The notes under the pieces are model-generated. The model was not told where the DNA came from, made no database searches, and saw only the letters and a list, made by a program, of their open reading frames with translations. Positions 12,277-22,200 of a DNA stretch of 64,000 nt are shown one piece after another. A program made the translations under genes and the position numbers. The stretch spans positions 1 through 64,000 of the forward strand of contig WYBA01000135.1 in NCBI GenBank assembly GCA_011526095.1. The letters are read 5' to 3'. Source of the stretch: Myxococcales bacterium (GTDB lineage: Bacteria > Myxococcota_A > Polyangia > Haliangiales > Haliangiaceae). Positions within the stretch are counted from its first letter, which is position 1; every line of letters begins with the position of its first letter.

Positions 12277-13551
12277 TCAGCGGTGCGGCGCGACGCGGCG
12301 CTGCAGGATCGCAGCGACCAGCGCGACGGCGGCGCCGCTGACGATCCCGTAGACCAGGATCTTGAGCAGAGCGCGCGAGTCCGCGCGGATCGCGAACGCC
12401 GAGTAGGTGAGCATCAAGATCCACAAGAAGTGGGAGAACCAGGTCGCCGTGGCGCGTCGGGTCCGCTGGTAGAGCACGCCCAGCCCGGCCCCCCACAACG
12501 CGAAGACGAGCGCAGGACCGATCCATCCGAAGTTGAGATAGGCCTCGGCGTCCATCGCGAAGCCGTATCCGCTGGTGGAGCCTCGCGCGTACCGGTCCTT
12601 GAACCAGTCCGAGAGCCCTCGACTCGGCGCGCCCGGCGTGAAGCTGAGTACGGCGTCGACGTACGTCGCGCCGTAGCGCAAGGGCTCTCGCTCGGGGACC
12701 CATACCGAGATCTTGGACAGGACGAACAGATTCGACGACGACTTGGTGAGTAGCGCCTCGACGACGTCACCGGTGGAACCCCCTTCTGCAAGGCGGAGGC
12801 GATCGTCCAGGTTGCTGCCCGCGCGTAGAAACGCGACGCCTGCGACGAAGATCGCCGTGCCGAGCCCGACGGCGATCAGCATGCGCCGACGCTGATGGCG
12901 CGCGTTCATGACGAGCCACCCGACGACGATCAGCGAGATCTCGCGCTCGTCGTTCCACGCTTGCAGCCCTGCGTAGAGCAGGAAGATCGCGGCCATCTCG
13001 ACCGAGACGCGTCCTCGGCGCACGGCGCTGTCGAGGACGACGACGAGCGTGCCCGCGACGAAGCACGCGGCCGAGAGCAGGTAGTAGAGCCGCAACGCGA
13101 GCGGATCGCCTCGGTAGAGCGTCTCGGCCTTGAGCGCTGCCGTCGAGCTCCCCTTCAACGAGAGCGATGCGTATCCATACGCGAGCAGGAGGCCCGTCAG
13201 CGCCACGAGCGCGACCCATCTGGGCACGCGCAGGTCGGGCGCCTCGACGCGCGGCGGAGGTGCAGTCGCCCGCCCCCGGATCGCGATCGACGCGCCGGCG
13301 ACGAACGCCAGGACCGCGCCGGTGCAGACGGTGAAGACGTGTGGCAACTGATCGACCTCGATGCCGACGTAGAACTCGCCGCCGAGCGCGACCCACAGCG
13401 CGGGACCGCTGGTGAGCACGAAGTAGAGCAGCGGAAACACCACGCGTGGATCGGTGACGTCGCCGCGCGCCCAGCGCACGAGCAGGGCCGGGATCACCGA
13501 GGCGCTCATGAAGAGCAGGAGCGCGGTGACGGTCTCCGGCGCGAGGTTCAC
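12277..13551 (-). CDS. oligosaccharide repeat-unit polymerase (Wzy-like) membrane protein
   Basis: 424 residues with about ten to twelve hydrophobic segments over the whole length. The stretch AWNDEREISLIVVGWLV and the hydrophilic periplasmic region LSFTPGAPSRGLSDWFKDRYARG before the last segments resemble O-antigen polymerase-type proteins, a family with low sequence identity, so the call rests on topology, motif likeness and its place between flippase and glycosyltransferases. The GTG start overlaps the flippase stop codon as GTGA, which favours this start and shows translational coupling. The part after the large loop (SGYGFAMDAEAYLNFGWIG) is also typical of the family. Confidence 0.78.
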   Translation of the reverse strand: MNLAPETVTALLLFMSASVIPALLVRWARGDVTDPRVVFPLLYFVLTSGPALWVALGGEFYVGIEVDQLPHVFTVCTGAVLAFVAGASIAIRGRATAPPPRVEAPDLRVPRWVALVALTGLLLAYGYASLSLKGSSTAALKAETLYRGDPLALRLYYLLSAACFVAGTLVVVLDSAVRRGRVSVEMAAIFLLYAGLQAWNDEREISLIVVGWLVMNARHQRRRMLIAVGLGTAIFVAGVAFLRAGSNLDDRLRLAEGGSTGDVVEALLTKSSSNLFVLSKISVWVPEREPLRYGATYVDAVLSFTPGAPSRGLSDWFKDRYARGSTSGYGFAMDAEAYLNFGWIGPALVFALWGAGLGVLYQRTRRATATWFSHFLWILMLTYSAFAIRADSRALLKILVYGIVSGAAVALVAAILQRRVAPHR

Positions 13552-14774
13552 GTCGTGGCCCTCCGGCGGTGCGACGCTGCACGCGCCAGCACGAGCAAAG
13601 GAGGTGCGAGTGACAGCACCATGGCGACGATCAACGCCCAGCCGGCGCCCGCGAGGCCGTAGGCCCGCACCAGCGCGAAGCTCGTGACGAGGTTGATCGC
13701 TTGCGCCGCCAGGTGAGGACCGAGCAGCGCGGCGAACCTTCGGGTGGCCATCGCGCCGACCCCGAGCACCCCGGCGACCGCAGAGATCCCCGCTGCCGCC
13801 ATGGTCTGCACGAGCAGGCCGCGGTGAGGGGCGAAGCCCTGGCCGAACGCGACCTCGAGGAGCGGCCCTCCGAGGACCACGGCGAGGAGCACGCCGGCCA
13901 TGCCCAGCAGGATGCAGGCGCCGACGATCGTCGCGAGCAAGCGACGGAACCTGGCGACCTCTCCGGCGGCCCAGTGCTGCGACAACCTCGTCAACGTCGC
14001 CTGCGCCACCGCGACGACGATGACACTGATCACGACGAGGAAGTACGAGATCGCGGTGAACACGCCGAGCGCCGCATCGTCGAGGAACACGTCGACGGCG
14101 TATCGCGGGATGTTGATGCCGAACGAGACCAGGGCCGCGACGATGCCGAGAGGCAACGTCGCGCGAATCAGCGCCGCCCAACCGGGCGAAGATGGCGCCG
14201 CTTGCTCCGGCTCGAGCAGCCTCGTGTGGGGTCGGTCATGCGCGACGAGGACAGCGAGCCACGCGAGACACATGGCGACGAGTGCGTGCTCGAGCGTGCG
14301 CCACTGCCACAGCGTTGCCGTGAAGGCCGCGAGGCCAAGGGCCGCACGCGCGATCATCGAGCGCGCGACGAGGTCGTTGCGCCCGTGGCGCTGGAAGATG
14401 CCGTACGAGAGATCCGAGAGCGACTCGATGAGCTTGGATCCACCCACCAGTGCGATCGTCGCGGTCGTGCGCGCCGCATCGCCCCGGGCCAGGACGACGA
14501 CCGCGAGCACGACGACGGCCGCGAGCGCGCCGGCGGCACGGGCGTGCCGGTAGTCGGCGATCGCGTACTCGCGCTGCGTGTCGGTCGCGACCGCGTTGCG
14601 CAGGCCCAGATTCGTGAGCAGGACGATCGGCGCGCACACGGCCAGCCCCGCGCCGTACCGGCCGAGCATCGCGACATCGCCGAGCTGCGAGATCGCGACG
14701 ACCAGGAACCACTGCCCCGCCGCGCTCGTCGCATTCCCGGCGAGCGACCAGGTGAAGCGTTTACGAAGGCGCAT
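13548..14774 (-). CDS. Wzx-type polysaccharide flippase (MOP superfamily)
   Basis: About 408 residues from the ATG chosen here, with twelve or so hydrophobic segments. The start RKRFTWSLAGNATSAAGQWF is typical of Wzx/RfbX proteins just before the first membrane helix. The family moves undecaprenyl-linked repeat units across the inner membrane. It forms a minus-strand pair with the polymerase gene it overlaps. A GTG at 14852 would add a 26-residue Pro/Ala/Arg N-terminus; this looks like read-out of the GC-rich leader rather than protein, but it is not excluded. Confidence 0.85.
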   Translation of the reverse strand: MRLRKRFTWSLAGNATSAAGQWFLVVAISQLGDVAMLGRYGAGLAVCAPIVLLTNLGLRNAVATDTQREYAIADYRHARAAGALAAVVVLAVVVLARGDAARTTATIALVGGSKLIESLSDLSYGIFQRHGRNDLVARSMIARAALGLAAFTATLWQWRTLEHALVAMCLAWLAVLVAHDRPHTRLLEPEQAAPSSPGWAALIRATLPLGIVAALVSFGINIPRYAVDVFLDDAALGVFTAISYFLVVISVIVVAVAQATLTRLSQHWAAGEVARFRRLLATIVGACILLGMAGVLLAVVLGGPLLEVAFGQGFAPHRGLLVQTMAAAGISAVAGVLGVGAMATRRFAALLGPHLAAQAINLVTSFALVRAYGLAGAGWALIVAMVLSLAPPLLVLARAASHRRRATT

Positions 14775-15075
14775 TCGGTCGAGCTCGGTGAGAGGGGGGC
14801 GCCACGAGGCCGGCCGGGGCGCCGGGGCCGGGGCGGAGAAGGGGCGCCGCACCGTGCGCCCCTGAGACGCCGTCGACGAAGCGAACGTTCATATCGCGAG
14901 TTGGGCTTCGTGGCAGGGAGAGGGCTGGAGCGTACCCGCTGCGGGACTGACCCGCCCATGGCGCGCCGTCGATATTCGAGGACGTCGGAGGCGTGCGGAC
15001 CGATCGTGTCGAGGCCCCCCACGGAGGCGTCGGGGCAGGCGCACGATGACGACAGGAGATAGACTCGGCGGCGCG
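14775..15075. other. intergenic region between divergent flippase and glycosyltransferase genes
   Basis: No gene was found in these 301 bases. It holds a hairpin (GGGGCGC and GCGCCCC, 14841-14862) in the flippase leader, a less GC-rich block with CGAACGTTCATAT near 14880-14900, and at its right end the TAGACT hexamer of the glycosyltransferase gene. It must carry the promoters for both directions; that for the flippase was not located. Confidence 0.5.
15060..15065 (+). promoter_or_regulatory. -10-like hexamer (TAGACT) before the first glycosyltransferase gene
   Basis: TAGACT ends 10 bases before the ATG at 15076. It argues for 15076 as the start, because the in-frame ATG at 15046 lies upstream of the hexamer and would not be in such a transcript. 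An AGGAG just upstream is too far from 15076 to serve as a binding site. Confidence 0.45.
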
Positions 15076-16224
15076 ATGCGCGTCCTTCACCTGCTCAAGA
15101 CGTCCGTCGGCGCCACCTGGGCGTGGCGCCAGGTGCGTGAGCTGTGCGGGCACGGCGTCGAGGTGCACGTCGCGCTGCCGGATGGGCCGCTCGTTCAGCG
15201 CTACGAGGAGGTCGGCGCGCACGTCCACGTCGCGGACGTGGGGTTCGCGCTCCGGCGACCTTCGCAGGCGGTCGCCGCGGCGGCGACGATCCGCAAGCTC
15301 GTTGGCGAGGTCCGCCCGGACCTCGTCCACAGCCACTTCGTGAACACGACGATGGCGATGCGCGCGGGGCTGGGCCGGAACCACCCCACGCCGCGCTGCT
15401 TCCAGGTGCCGGGGCCGCTCCACCTCGAGAACCCGGTCACCCGCCTCGGCGAGCTCGGGCTCGCGGGCCCGGGCGATCACTGGATCGGCTCGTGCCGCTG
15501 GACCTGTGAGCGCTACCGGCGGAGCGGGATCGAACCTCGGCGCATCCACGAGTCCGTGTACGGCGTCGACCTCGACGCGTTCGCGCCCAAGGCACCACCC
15601 GGTCAGCTGCGTGCCGAGCTCGGGATCGGTCGCACCACCGCGATCGTCGGGATGGTCGCGTACCTCTACGCGCCCAAGTGGTTCCTCGGCCAGCGGCGCG
15701 GACTGAAGGGGCACGAGGACCTGATCGACGCCCTCGCGCTCGTCCGGGGCGCGGGTGTCGATGCGGTCGGGGTGTTCGTGGGCGGGCCCTGGGACCACGC
15801 GGATGCCTACGAGCGGCAGGTGCGGGCGTACGCGGCGGCGAAGCTCGGCGCCGGGGCGCGCTTCCTCGGCACGCGCGCGGACGTGCCGGACCTCCTGCAG
15901 GACATGGACGTCGTCGTCCACCCGTCCCACTCCGAGAACATCGGCGGCGCCGCGGAGTCGCTCCTGCTGGGGCGTCCGACGATCGCGAGCAACGTGGGCG
16001 GCCTCCCTGATCTGGTCCACGATGGCGAGACGGGATGGCTGGTCCCGCCCAGGAACCCGGCGCGGCTGGCGGAGGCGATCCGCGATGCGCTGGCGCGCCC
16101 CGACGAGGCGGCCGCGCGCGCGCGCCGCGGCCGTGAGCTGAGTCGGCGCGTGATGGACGTCCGGCGCTCGGCGGCCGAGATCGTCGAGATCTACCGCCGG
16201 ATCCTCGCGGACACCCGCGCGTGA
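15076..16224 (+). CDS. glycosyltransferase family 4
   Basis: 382 residues with the GT-B layout. The N-terminal half begins MRVLHLLKTSVGATWAW, and the C-terminal half holds HPSHSENIGGAAESLLLGRP, which corresponds to the nucleotide-sugar binding Glu region of GT4 enzymes. VDLDAFAPK marks the usual hinge. It should add one sugar to the lipid-linked repeat unit at the inner face of the membrane. Its stop overlaps the GTG of the next glycosyltransferase (GTGA), so the two are one operon. Donor and acceptor cannot be read from sequence. Confidence 0.88.
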   Translation: MRVLHLLKTSVGATWAWRQVRELCGHGVEVHVALPDGPLVQRYEEVGAHVHVADVGFALRRPSQAVAAAATIRKLVGEVRPDLVHSHFVNTTMAMRAGLGRNHPTPRCFQVPGPLHLENPVTRLGELGLAGPGDHWIGSCRWTCERYRRSGIEPRRIHESVYGVDLDAFAPKAPPGQLRAELGIGRTTAIVGMVAYLYAPKWFLGQRRGLKGHEDLIDALALVRGAGVDAVGVFVGGPWDHADAYERQVRAYAAAKLGAGARFLGTRADVPDLLQDMDVVVHPSHSENIGGAAESLLLGRPTIASNVGGLPDLVHDGETGWLVPPRNPARLAEAIRDALARPDEAAARARRGRELSRRVMDVRRSAAEIVEIYRRILADTRA

Positions 16225-17396
16225 CGGCGCGCCGCCCACTCGCCGGCGCGCGGGTCACGCTGTCGGTCACCGCGCCGAGCAGCGCGGAGTTCCTCGTCGG
16301 GCAGCTGGCCGCGCTGCGCGAGGCGGGGGCCGCGGTGAGTCTGCTGACGACGCCGTCCGCGGAGGCGGAGGCGCTGTGCGCCCGCGAGGGCGCGGCCCTG
16401 CTGCCCGTCCGCATGGAGCGCGCACCGGCGCCCCGGCGCGACCTCGCGGCGCTCGGCGCCGCGACACGCGCGCTGCGCGCGTGGGCCCCGGACCTCGTCG
16501 TCGCCGGCACGCCGAAGGCCGGACTGATCGTGATGCTCGCGGCGGCCGCGGCCCGCGTCCCGATCCGCGTCCACACGCTGCACGGGCTCCGCTTCGAGGC
16601 CGCGACGGGCGCGCAGCGCCGGTTGCTGTGGGCGGCCCAGCGCGCCAGCTGCCTGGCCGCGACGGACGTGGTGTGCGTGAGCCGCTCGCTGCGCCTGCGC
16701 GCGATCGAGACCGGCGTGGTCAGCGCGGGGCGCGCCACGGTGATCGGCGACGGCAGCGTCAACGGCATCGACCTGTCCCGGTTCGATCCGGATCGCGCGG
16801 AGCCGGCCGGGCGCGCGCTGCGCGCTCGCCTCGGGGTTCCTCCCGCGGCGCCGGTCGTGGGGTACGTGGGACGGCTCGCGCGTGACAAGGGCGTGGAGGA
16901 CCTCGTGCGCGCGTGGTCGCGCCTGCGCGATGGCAAGCGCCACCTGATCCTCGCCGGCGAGAGGGACGCGACGGATCCCGTGCCCGCGGCCTCGCTCCGG
17001 GAGCTCCACGGCCACGCCGACGTCCACGTGCTCGGTCACTGCGACGTGGTCCCCGTCTACGCCTCGATGGACGTGCTCGTCCTGCCGACGTACCGCGAGG
17101 GCATGCCGACCGCGCCGCTCGAGGCCGCGGCGATGCGCGTGCCGGTCGTCGCGACGCAGGCGACGGGATGCGTCGACGCCGTGCTCGACGACACGACGGG
17201 TGTGCTCGTTCCGATCGGGGACGTCGACGCGCTGGCGCGCGAGGTGGAGCGATACCTGGCCGACCCGACGCGCCGCGATGCGCACGGCGCGGCGGGGCGT
17301 GCGCGCGTGGTGGCGAGGTTCGGGTCGGACCGCGTCCAGGCCGCGACGATCTCGTACCTCGCGGGGCTCCTCACGCGCGAGAGGACGTCCCCATGA
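16221..17396 (+). CDS. glycosyltransferase family 4
   Basis: 391 residues, GT-B fold. VGYVGRLARDKGVEDLV and LPTYREGMPTAPLEAAAM carry the phosphate-binding stretch and the E-x7-E motif of retaining GT4 enzymes; VNGIDLSRFDP is the hinge segment. The N-terminal half (FLVGQLAALREAG, IRVHTLHGLRFE) resembles WfgS/WbnK-like enzymes that act on undecaprenyl-linked sugars, though the donor is unknown. The 3' end overlaps the convergent phosphoglycosyl transferase gene by 26 bases, so no terminator can fit between them. Confidence 0.9.
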   Translation: MTARRPLAGARVTLSVTAPSSAEFLVGQLAALREAGAAVSLLTTPSAEAEALCAREGAALLPVRMERAPAPRRDLAALGAATRALRAWAPDLVVAGTPKAGLIVMLAAAAARVPIRVHTLHGLRFEAATGAQRRLLWAAQRASCLAATDVVCVSRSLRLRAIETGVVSAGRATVIGDGSVNGIDLSRFDPDRAEPAGRALRARLGVPPAAPVVGYVGRLARDKGVEDLVRAWSRLRDGKRHLILAGERDATDPVPAASLRELHGHADVHVLGHCDVVPVYASMDVLVLPTYREGMPTAPLEAAAMRVPVVATQATGCVDAVLDDTTGVLVPIGDVDALAREVERYLADPTRRDAHGAAGRARVVARFGSDRVQAATISYLAGLLTRERTSP

Positions 17397-17988
17397 ACTC
17401 CGGCATCGTCGCGGCGCCCTCGTGCGCGATACCGTCGCGCCGCAGGACGGCGATCACCGTCCGGGCGAGGATCCGGAGGTCGAGCCAGATCGAGCGATGG
17501 TCGACGTACCAGACGTCGTGCTCGAACTTCGCCTCCCAGGTGAGCGCGTTGCGGCCGTTGATCTGCGCCCAGCCGGTGATGCCGGGCTTGACCGTGTGGC
17601 GCCGCGACTGCTCCGGTGTGTAGCGCTCGAGGTAACGCACCAGCAAGGGACGAGGTCCCACCAGGCTCATGTCCCCGCGCAGCACGTTGAGCAACGCGGG
17701 GAGCTCGTCGATGCTGGCGGCGCGCAGCACTCGCCCGAGCCGCGTGAGGCGCGCCTCGTCAGGAAGCGGCCGGCCCGCCTCGTCCGAGGCCTCGCGCATC
17801 GTGCGGAACTTGTACATCGTGAACGTGCGACCGCCGAGCCCTGGCCGAGGCTGAGCGAACAGGACCGGCGGGCCCATCGTCGCGCGGATCGCGAGGGCGG
17901 CGCCGGCCATCACCGGCGCGGTGACGAGTAGCCCGACGGATGCGCCGACGAGATCGAGCGCCCGCTTGGCCGGATCGCAAGGAGCCAT
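17371..17988 (-). CDS. phosphoglycosyl transferase, small PglC/WbaP-type sugar transferase
   Basis: 205 residues, the size of the minimal monotopic phosphoglycosyl transferases (PglC is about 200). The start DPAKRALDLVGASVGLLV is the re-entrant membrane helix; FTMYKFRTMRE and IDELPALLNVLRGDMSLVGP hold the catalytic Asp-Glu pair of the family; VKPGITGWAQINGR is also diagnostic. It transfers a sugar phosphate to undecaprenyl phosphate and so starts the repeat unit. PglC uses UDP-diacetylbacillosamine, the product expected from the PglF/E/D-like genes in this locus. The long upstream extension WbaP proteins carry is absent. The start fits a TACCAT hexamer 6 bases upstream. Confidence 0.93.
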   Translation of the reverse strand: MAPCDPAKRALDLVGASVGLLVTAPVMAGAALAIRATMGPPVLFAQPRPGLGGRTFTMYKFRTMREASDEAGRPLPDEARLTRLGRVLRAASIDELPALLNVLRGDMSLVGPRPLLVRYLERYTPEQSRRHTVKPGITGWAQINGRNALTWEAKFEHDVWYVDHRSIWLDLRILARTVIAVLRRDGIAHEGAATMPEFMGTSSRA

Positions 17989-17994
17989 GCTCGG

Positions 17995-18000
17995 ATGGTA
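17995..18000 (-). promoter_or_regulatory. -10-like hexamer (TACCAT) before the phosphoglycosyl transferase gene
   Basis: On the minus strand TACCAT ends 6 bases before the ATG. The divergent glycosyltransferase starts only 42 bases away, so the two promoter regions overlap. Confidence 0.42.
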
Positions 18001-18030
18001 CCTTCGCCGGCCAGCCGCAGCCGCCCCGCG

Positions 18031-19182
18031 ATGCGCGTCATCACCACCTCCGAGTACCGCTTCGGTCGCCACGCCGGGCAGGTCGTCACCGACAGCGTCT
18101 ACCCGTACGCCTACTGGCGCGAGCTGCTGGACGTGTTCGACGAGGTCGTCGTCCTCGCGCGCGTCCGCGACACGCGCGACGAGCGCGGCGGCGTGGCGGT
18201 GGAGGGCGAGGGCGTGCGGGTCGTCGCGACCCCCGACTTCCGCGGCGCGGAGGGCATCCTGGCGCTGCCGCGCCTGGTCGCGACCGCGCGACGCCTGACC
18301 CGCGCCCCGGGCGCGATCATCCTGCGCGCCCCCGGCGGCCTGTCCACCGCGCTGCACCTCGCCCTGCCGCGCGGGCGGGTCTACGGCGTCGAGGTCGTCG
18401 GCGACCCGCGCGAGAGCCTGAGCTCGGGCGGGGTCGCGATGAGGTCCCTGCGCGGCCTCACGGCCCGGCTGCTCGCGCACCAGATCCGCGGCGCCGCCGC
18501 CACGCGCTACGTCACCGAGGCGCACCTGCAGGCGCGCTACCCGCCGACGCCCGGGACGTTCACGGTCGCGGTCTCGGCGGTCGAGCTGCCGGACGCGCTG
18601 TTCGACGAGCCCACGCCGCCCGCCCGGCCAGGCCCCGCGCTGGAGCTCGCGTTCGTCGCCTCGCTCGAGCGGCCCTACAAGGGCCTCGACGTGCTGCTGG
18701 AGGCCCTCCCCCGGACGCGCGCGCCGCACCGCCTCGACGTGGTCGGTGACGGGGCGCTGCGGCCCGCGCTCGAGGCGCAGGCACGCGCGCTCGGCCTCGG
18801 CGAGCGCGTCCGGTTCCTCGGCAGGCTCGAGCCCGGCGCGCCGGTGATCGCGTTCCTGCGCGCGCACGACGCGCTCGTCGTGCCGTCGCGCACCGAGGGC
18901 CTGCCGCGCGTCCTGCTCGAGGGCATGGCGACCGGGCTGCCGTGCCTGGCCACCCCGGTCGGCGGGATTCCGGAGATCCTCCCGACCGAGTGCCTGGTCC
19001 CGGTCGGTGATTCACCGACGCTCGCCCGCGCGATCGACGAGCTCGCCGCCGACCCACCGCGCCGCGCCCGGCTCGCCGCGGCGAACCGCGCCCGTGCCCG
19101 CGACTTCCGGCGGGCCGAGCGCGACCGCAAGCTGCGCGCGTTCTACGCCGCCGTCCGTGACGCAACCCACGCGGGGCGGTGA
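18031..19182 (+). CDS. glycosyltransferase family 4
   Basis: 383 residues, GT-B fold. LAFVASLERPYKGLDVLLEA is the start of the C-terminal domain, and VPSRTEGLPRVLLEGMATG holds the E-x7-E motif. VGGIPEILP is the usual loop after it. The start MRVITTSEYRFG is the natural beginning of the first beta-strand; an in-frame ATG at 17995 would add only a Ser/Pro/Arg stretch. It is transcribed away from the phosphoglycosyl transferase and is the third GT4 of the locus, so with the initiating sugar at least four sugars can be added by the enzymes in view. Confidence 0.88.
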   Translation: MRVITTSEYRFGRHAGQVVTDSVYPYAYWRELLDVFDEVVVLARVRDTRDERGGVAVEGEGVRVVATPDFRGAEGILALPRLVATARRLTRAPGAIILRAPGGLSTALHLALPRGRVYGVEVVGDPRESLSSGGVAMRSLRGLTARLLAHQIRGAAATRYVTEAHLQARYPPTPGTFTVAVSAVELPDALFDEPTPPARPGPALELAFVASLERPYKGLDVLLEALPRTRAPHRLDVVGDGALRPALEAQARALGLGERVRFLGRLEPGAPVIAFLRAHDALVVPSRTEGLPRVLLEGMATGLPCLATPVGGIPEILPTECLVPVGDSPTLARAIDELAADPPRRARLAAANRARARDFRRAERDRKLRAFYAAVRDATHAGR

Positions 19183-19213
19183 ATCGCCGGGATCGCCTCC
19201 AGCGGCGCGGTGC

Positions 19214-19219
19214 TACCGT
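19214..19219 (+). promoter_or_regulatory. -10-like hexamer (TACCGT) before the FG-GAP/MYXO-CTERM gene
   Basis: TACCGT ends 7 bases before the ATG at 19227. It supports this start over the GTG at 19179, which overlaps the preceding gene and would put 16 charged residues before the signal peptide. Confidence 0.4.
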
Positions 19220-19226
19220 GGAGCCG

Positions 19227-22200
19227 ATGCGCGGATCTCGCCACGGCTGGGGAGCGCTCGTCGCCGCCTGCCTCGCCCTCGCGCCGCGCGTGGCCGCCGC
19301 GGACTGGCCGGTGGCGCGACACGACGCGCGCCGCACCGGCGCCGCGACCGGCACCAGCGACCTGCGCGCGCCGGAGGTGTTCTGGCGGGTGTTCCTCGGC
19401 GGGCAGGTCGCGGCCGCGCACGCGGCGCCGACGTTCGTGGACGGTGAGCGGGCGCTCGCGGTCGTCGCGGGCGGGCGCGTCTCGATGGCGCGCCTCGACG
19501 GCGCGTCGCTGTGGCGCTCGGACAACCTGCGGCTATCGCAGCTCGAGGCGATCGTGGACCTCGACGGCGACGGCGCGCTGGAGGTCGTCGCGCGGTCGAC
19601 GGCGCGGGTGTTCGTGCTCGACGCCGCGACGGGCGCGCTGCGGTGGGCGCAGGACGAGGGCGAGATGGGGACAATCGGCGGCGTCCGGGTCGCGGACCTC
19701 GACGGCGACGCCCTGCCCGACGTGACGGTGCAGGAGTGCATGTGCTGTCAGGTCCGCTCCGGCGAGACCGGCTTCGTCTACGGGTTCGCGGCCGGGGCGG
19801 CGAGCCCGACGCGGCTGTGGAGGTTGCCCGACGCCCACTGCGCCGGCTCGCGCTCGATGATCGTCGATGACCTCGACGGCGACGGCGCGCCGGAGCTGAC
19901 GATCGGCAACGGCGACCGCATCCTGGTGGCGGACGGCGCCACCGGCGCGATCCGCGCCAGCTCGCCGGATCTGGGCAGCTGGATCGCGGCCTCGTGGTGC
20001 GAGCCGTACGACCTCGACGGCGCGGGCGGCAAGGAGCTGGTGTGCGCGCTGGGGACGCCGCTGGCCGACGCGGGGACGGGCCATCGCGTCTACGCCCTGC
20101 GCCACGCCGCCGGCCCCGATCGGCTGGAGCTGATGTGGTCGACGAACGTCGGCGAGCGCGACGAGGACCTGGGCCTGTCGACCGAGCCGGTGTCCGACCT
20201 CGACGGCGACGGCCAGCCCGAGGTCGTCGTGTCCGGGTCGCTGGCCGACGGGTCACCCGTGACCGCGGTGATCGACGCGCGCACGGGCGCGGTGCTGGCG
20301 ACGCTGGCGGGCGAGGTCGTCGTCGGGCCGGCGGGCGTCGAACCCGCCGAGCGCGTGCTCCTGACCCGCGCGGAGGACCAGCTCAGCGCGTGGGTGTTCA
20401 CCCGCGGCGCAGACGCGCCGCTGCAGCGCCGGTGGCTCAACAAGTACCGACGCGTGGTGGTGACGCGCGCCTGGGACGTGGCGGCCCGCCGCCCGCTGTC
20501 GGGGCGCGTCGCGGTCCACGACGTCGACGGCGACGGCGCGCGCGACGTGCTCGCCGTCAACACCGAGACGACGTGGGAGGTGATCGCGCACGCGCTGACC
20601 TCGGCGACGGGCGCGGCGGTCCGGACCTGGAGGGGGCCGGCAGACAGCGACGTGCTCGCCGCCTGGCGGTGGGTCGACGACGAGCTGGTCCTGTCGACCA
20701 CGGACGGGTCGCTGACCGCGCTCGACGCGACGCTCACCGCGCCGCTCGGCGGGGTGCGCGCGGGCGGCTACTACGACGCGGGGGGATGGCTCCACCTGCC
20801 GTTCGCGCCGATCACCGGCGACGTCGACGGCGACGGCGACGACGAGCTGCTCGTCACGGACAGCCGACGGGCGCTGCGCGTGCTCGAGCCGCGCGACGCC
20901 GGACGGGCGGTCCCGCCGAGGCCGCGATGGGAGCGTGGCCGCTCGACCGGGCCCGCGCTCGTGCCGGGGCTCGGCGCGACCGGCACCGGCGTCGTGTGCC
21001 GCACGACGGTCCCTTCGGCGGTGCCGGCGCGCGAGCTGCTGACCGCGCTCGACGGAAATGGCGGCGTGCTGTGGGAGACCGCGATCGGCGACGTCGTGTT
21101 CAACGACGTGCTGGTCGCCGGGCTCGACGGCGACGCGGTGCCCGACCTGATCGTCCAGTGGGGCCACGCCGCCGACACCGCGGTGCAGACCACGGCGTTC
21201 GCCGGCAGCAGCGGGCTGGCGCTGTGGAGCCACGAGACGGCGGCCGGGCCGACGCGGTTCCCCTCGGGCGCGGCGATCGCGGACTGGGACGGGGACGGGG
21301 TCGATGACGTCGTGTTCCACCACTACGGCGTGCGCGTGCTGTCCGGCGTGGACGGCGACGAGATCGCCACCAGCGGGACGTCGACCCAGCACTACTTCCT
21401 GCCGACGCTGACCGACGTCGACGGGGACGGCGCGCTCGACGTGTCGCTGTCCGGCGGGTTCTATCCGTCGAGGACGCTGGCTCACGACCTGAGCGAGGTG
21501 GTGTGGGCCTCGACCGACGACGACCGCCCGTACCCCTACGCGGCGGCCGTGAGCTGCCCGGCCGGACCGATGCTCGTCGGAGGCTCGCTGCTCCACCCGT
21601 CGCGGCTCAAGGTGACGAACCAGGGCTCTGCCACGCCCGGCGCGTGGCAGAGCGTGGTGCTGGCCGGCGGGGAGGTGTTCCCCGACGACGCCGCGGCGGC
21701 GAGCGCGGGGCGCGTCGGCGGGCAGCTCACCTCCGTGCACGCCCACGCGGACCTGACCGGGCAGGGGCGCCCGAGCGTGGTGGTGGGGTCGTCGGACGGC
21801 TGGCTGTACGCGCTCGACCCGTGCACGCTGACGCTCGACTTCGCGCGCGACTTCGGCGCGCCGGTCGGCGCCGTCGCGTTCCTCGACGCGAACGGCGACG
21901 ACGTGGACGAGATGGTGGTCTCGGTGGCCGACGGCTTCCTGTACGGGCTGCAGCACGGCGCGCTGGCCGCGCCGGCCGGCGTGGCCGACATCGATCCGGC
22001 CGGCGCGCCGCAGGTGGATGTGGACGAGCTCGAGACGTCAGGCGCGGTCGGGGCGGCGTGGGCGCCCGTCCCGGGCGCCACCGGGTACGAGGTCGCCGTC
22101 GTGATCGAGGGAGAGTCGTACCTGACGGCCCCGCCGTGGGTGCCGGTCGCGTCGACGACGATCACCCTGGACGGGCTCGCGTTCGAGGACGGCCGTCGCT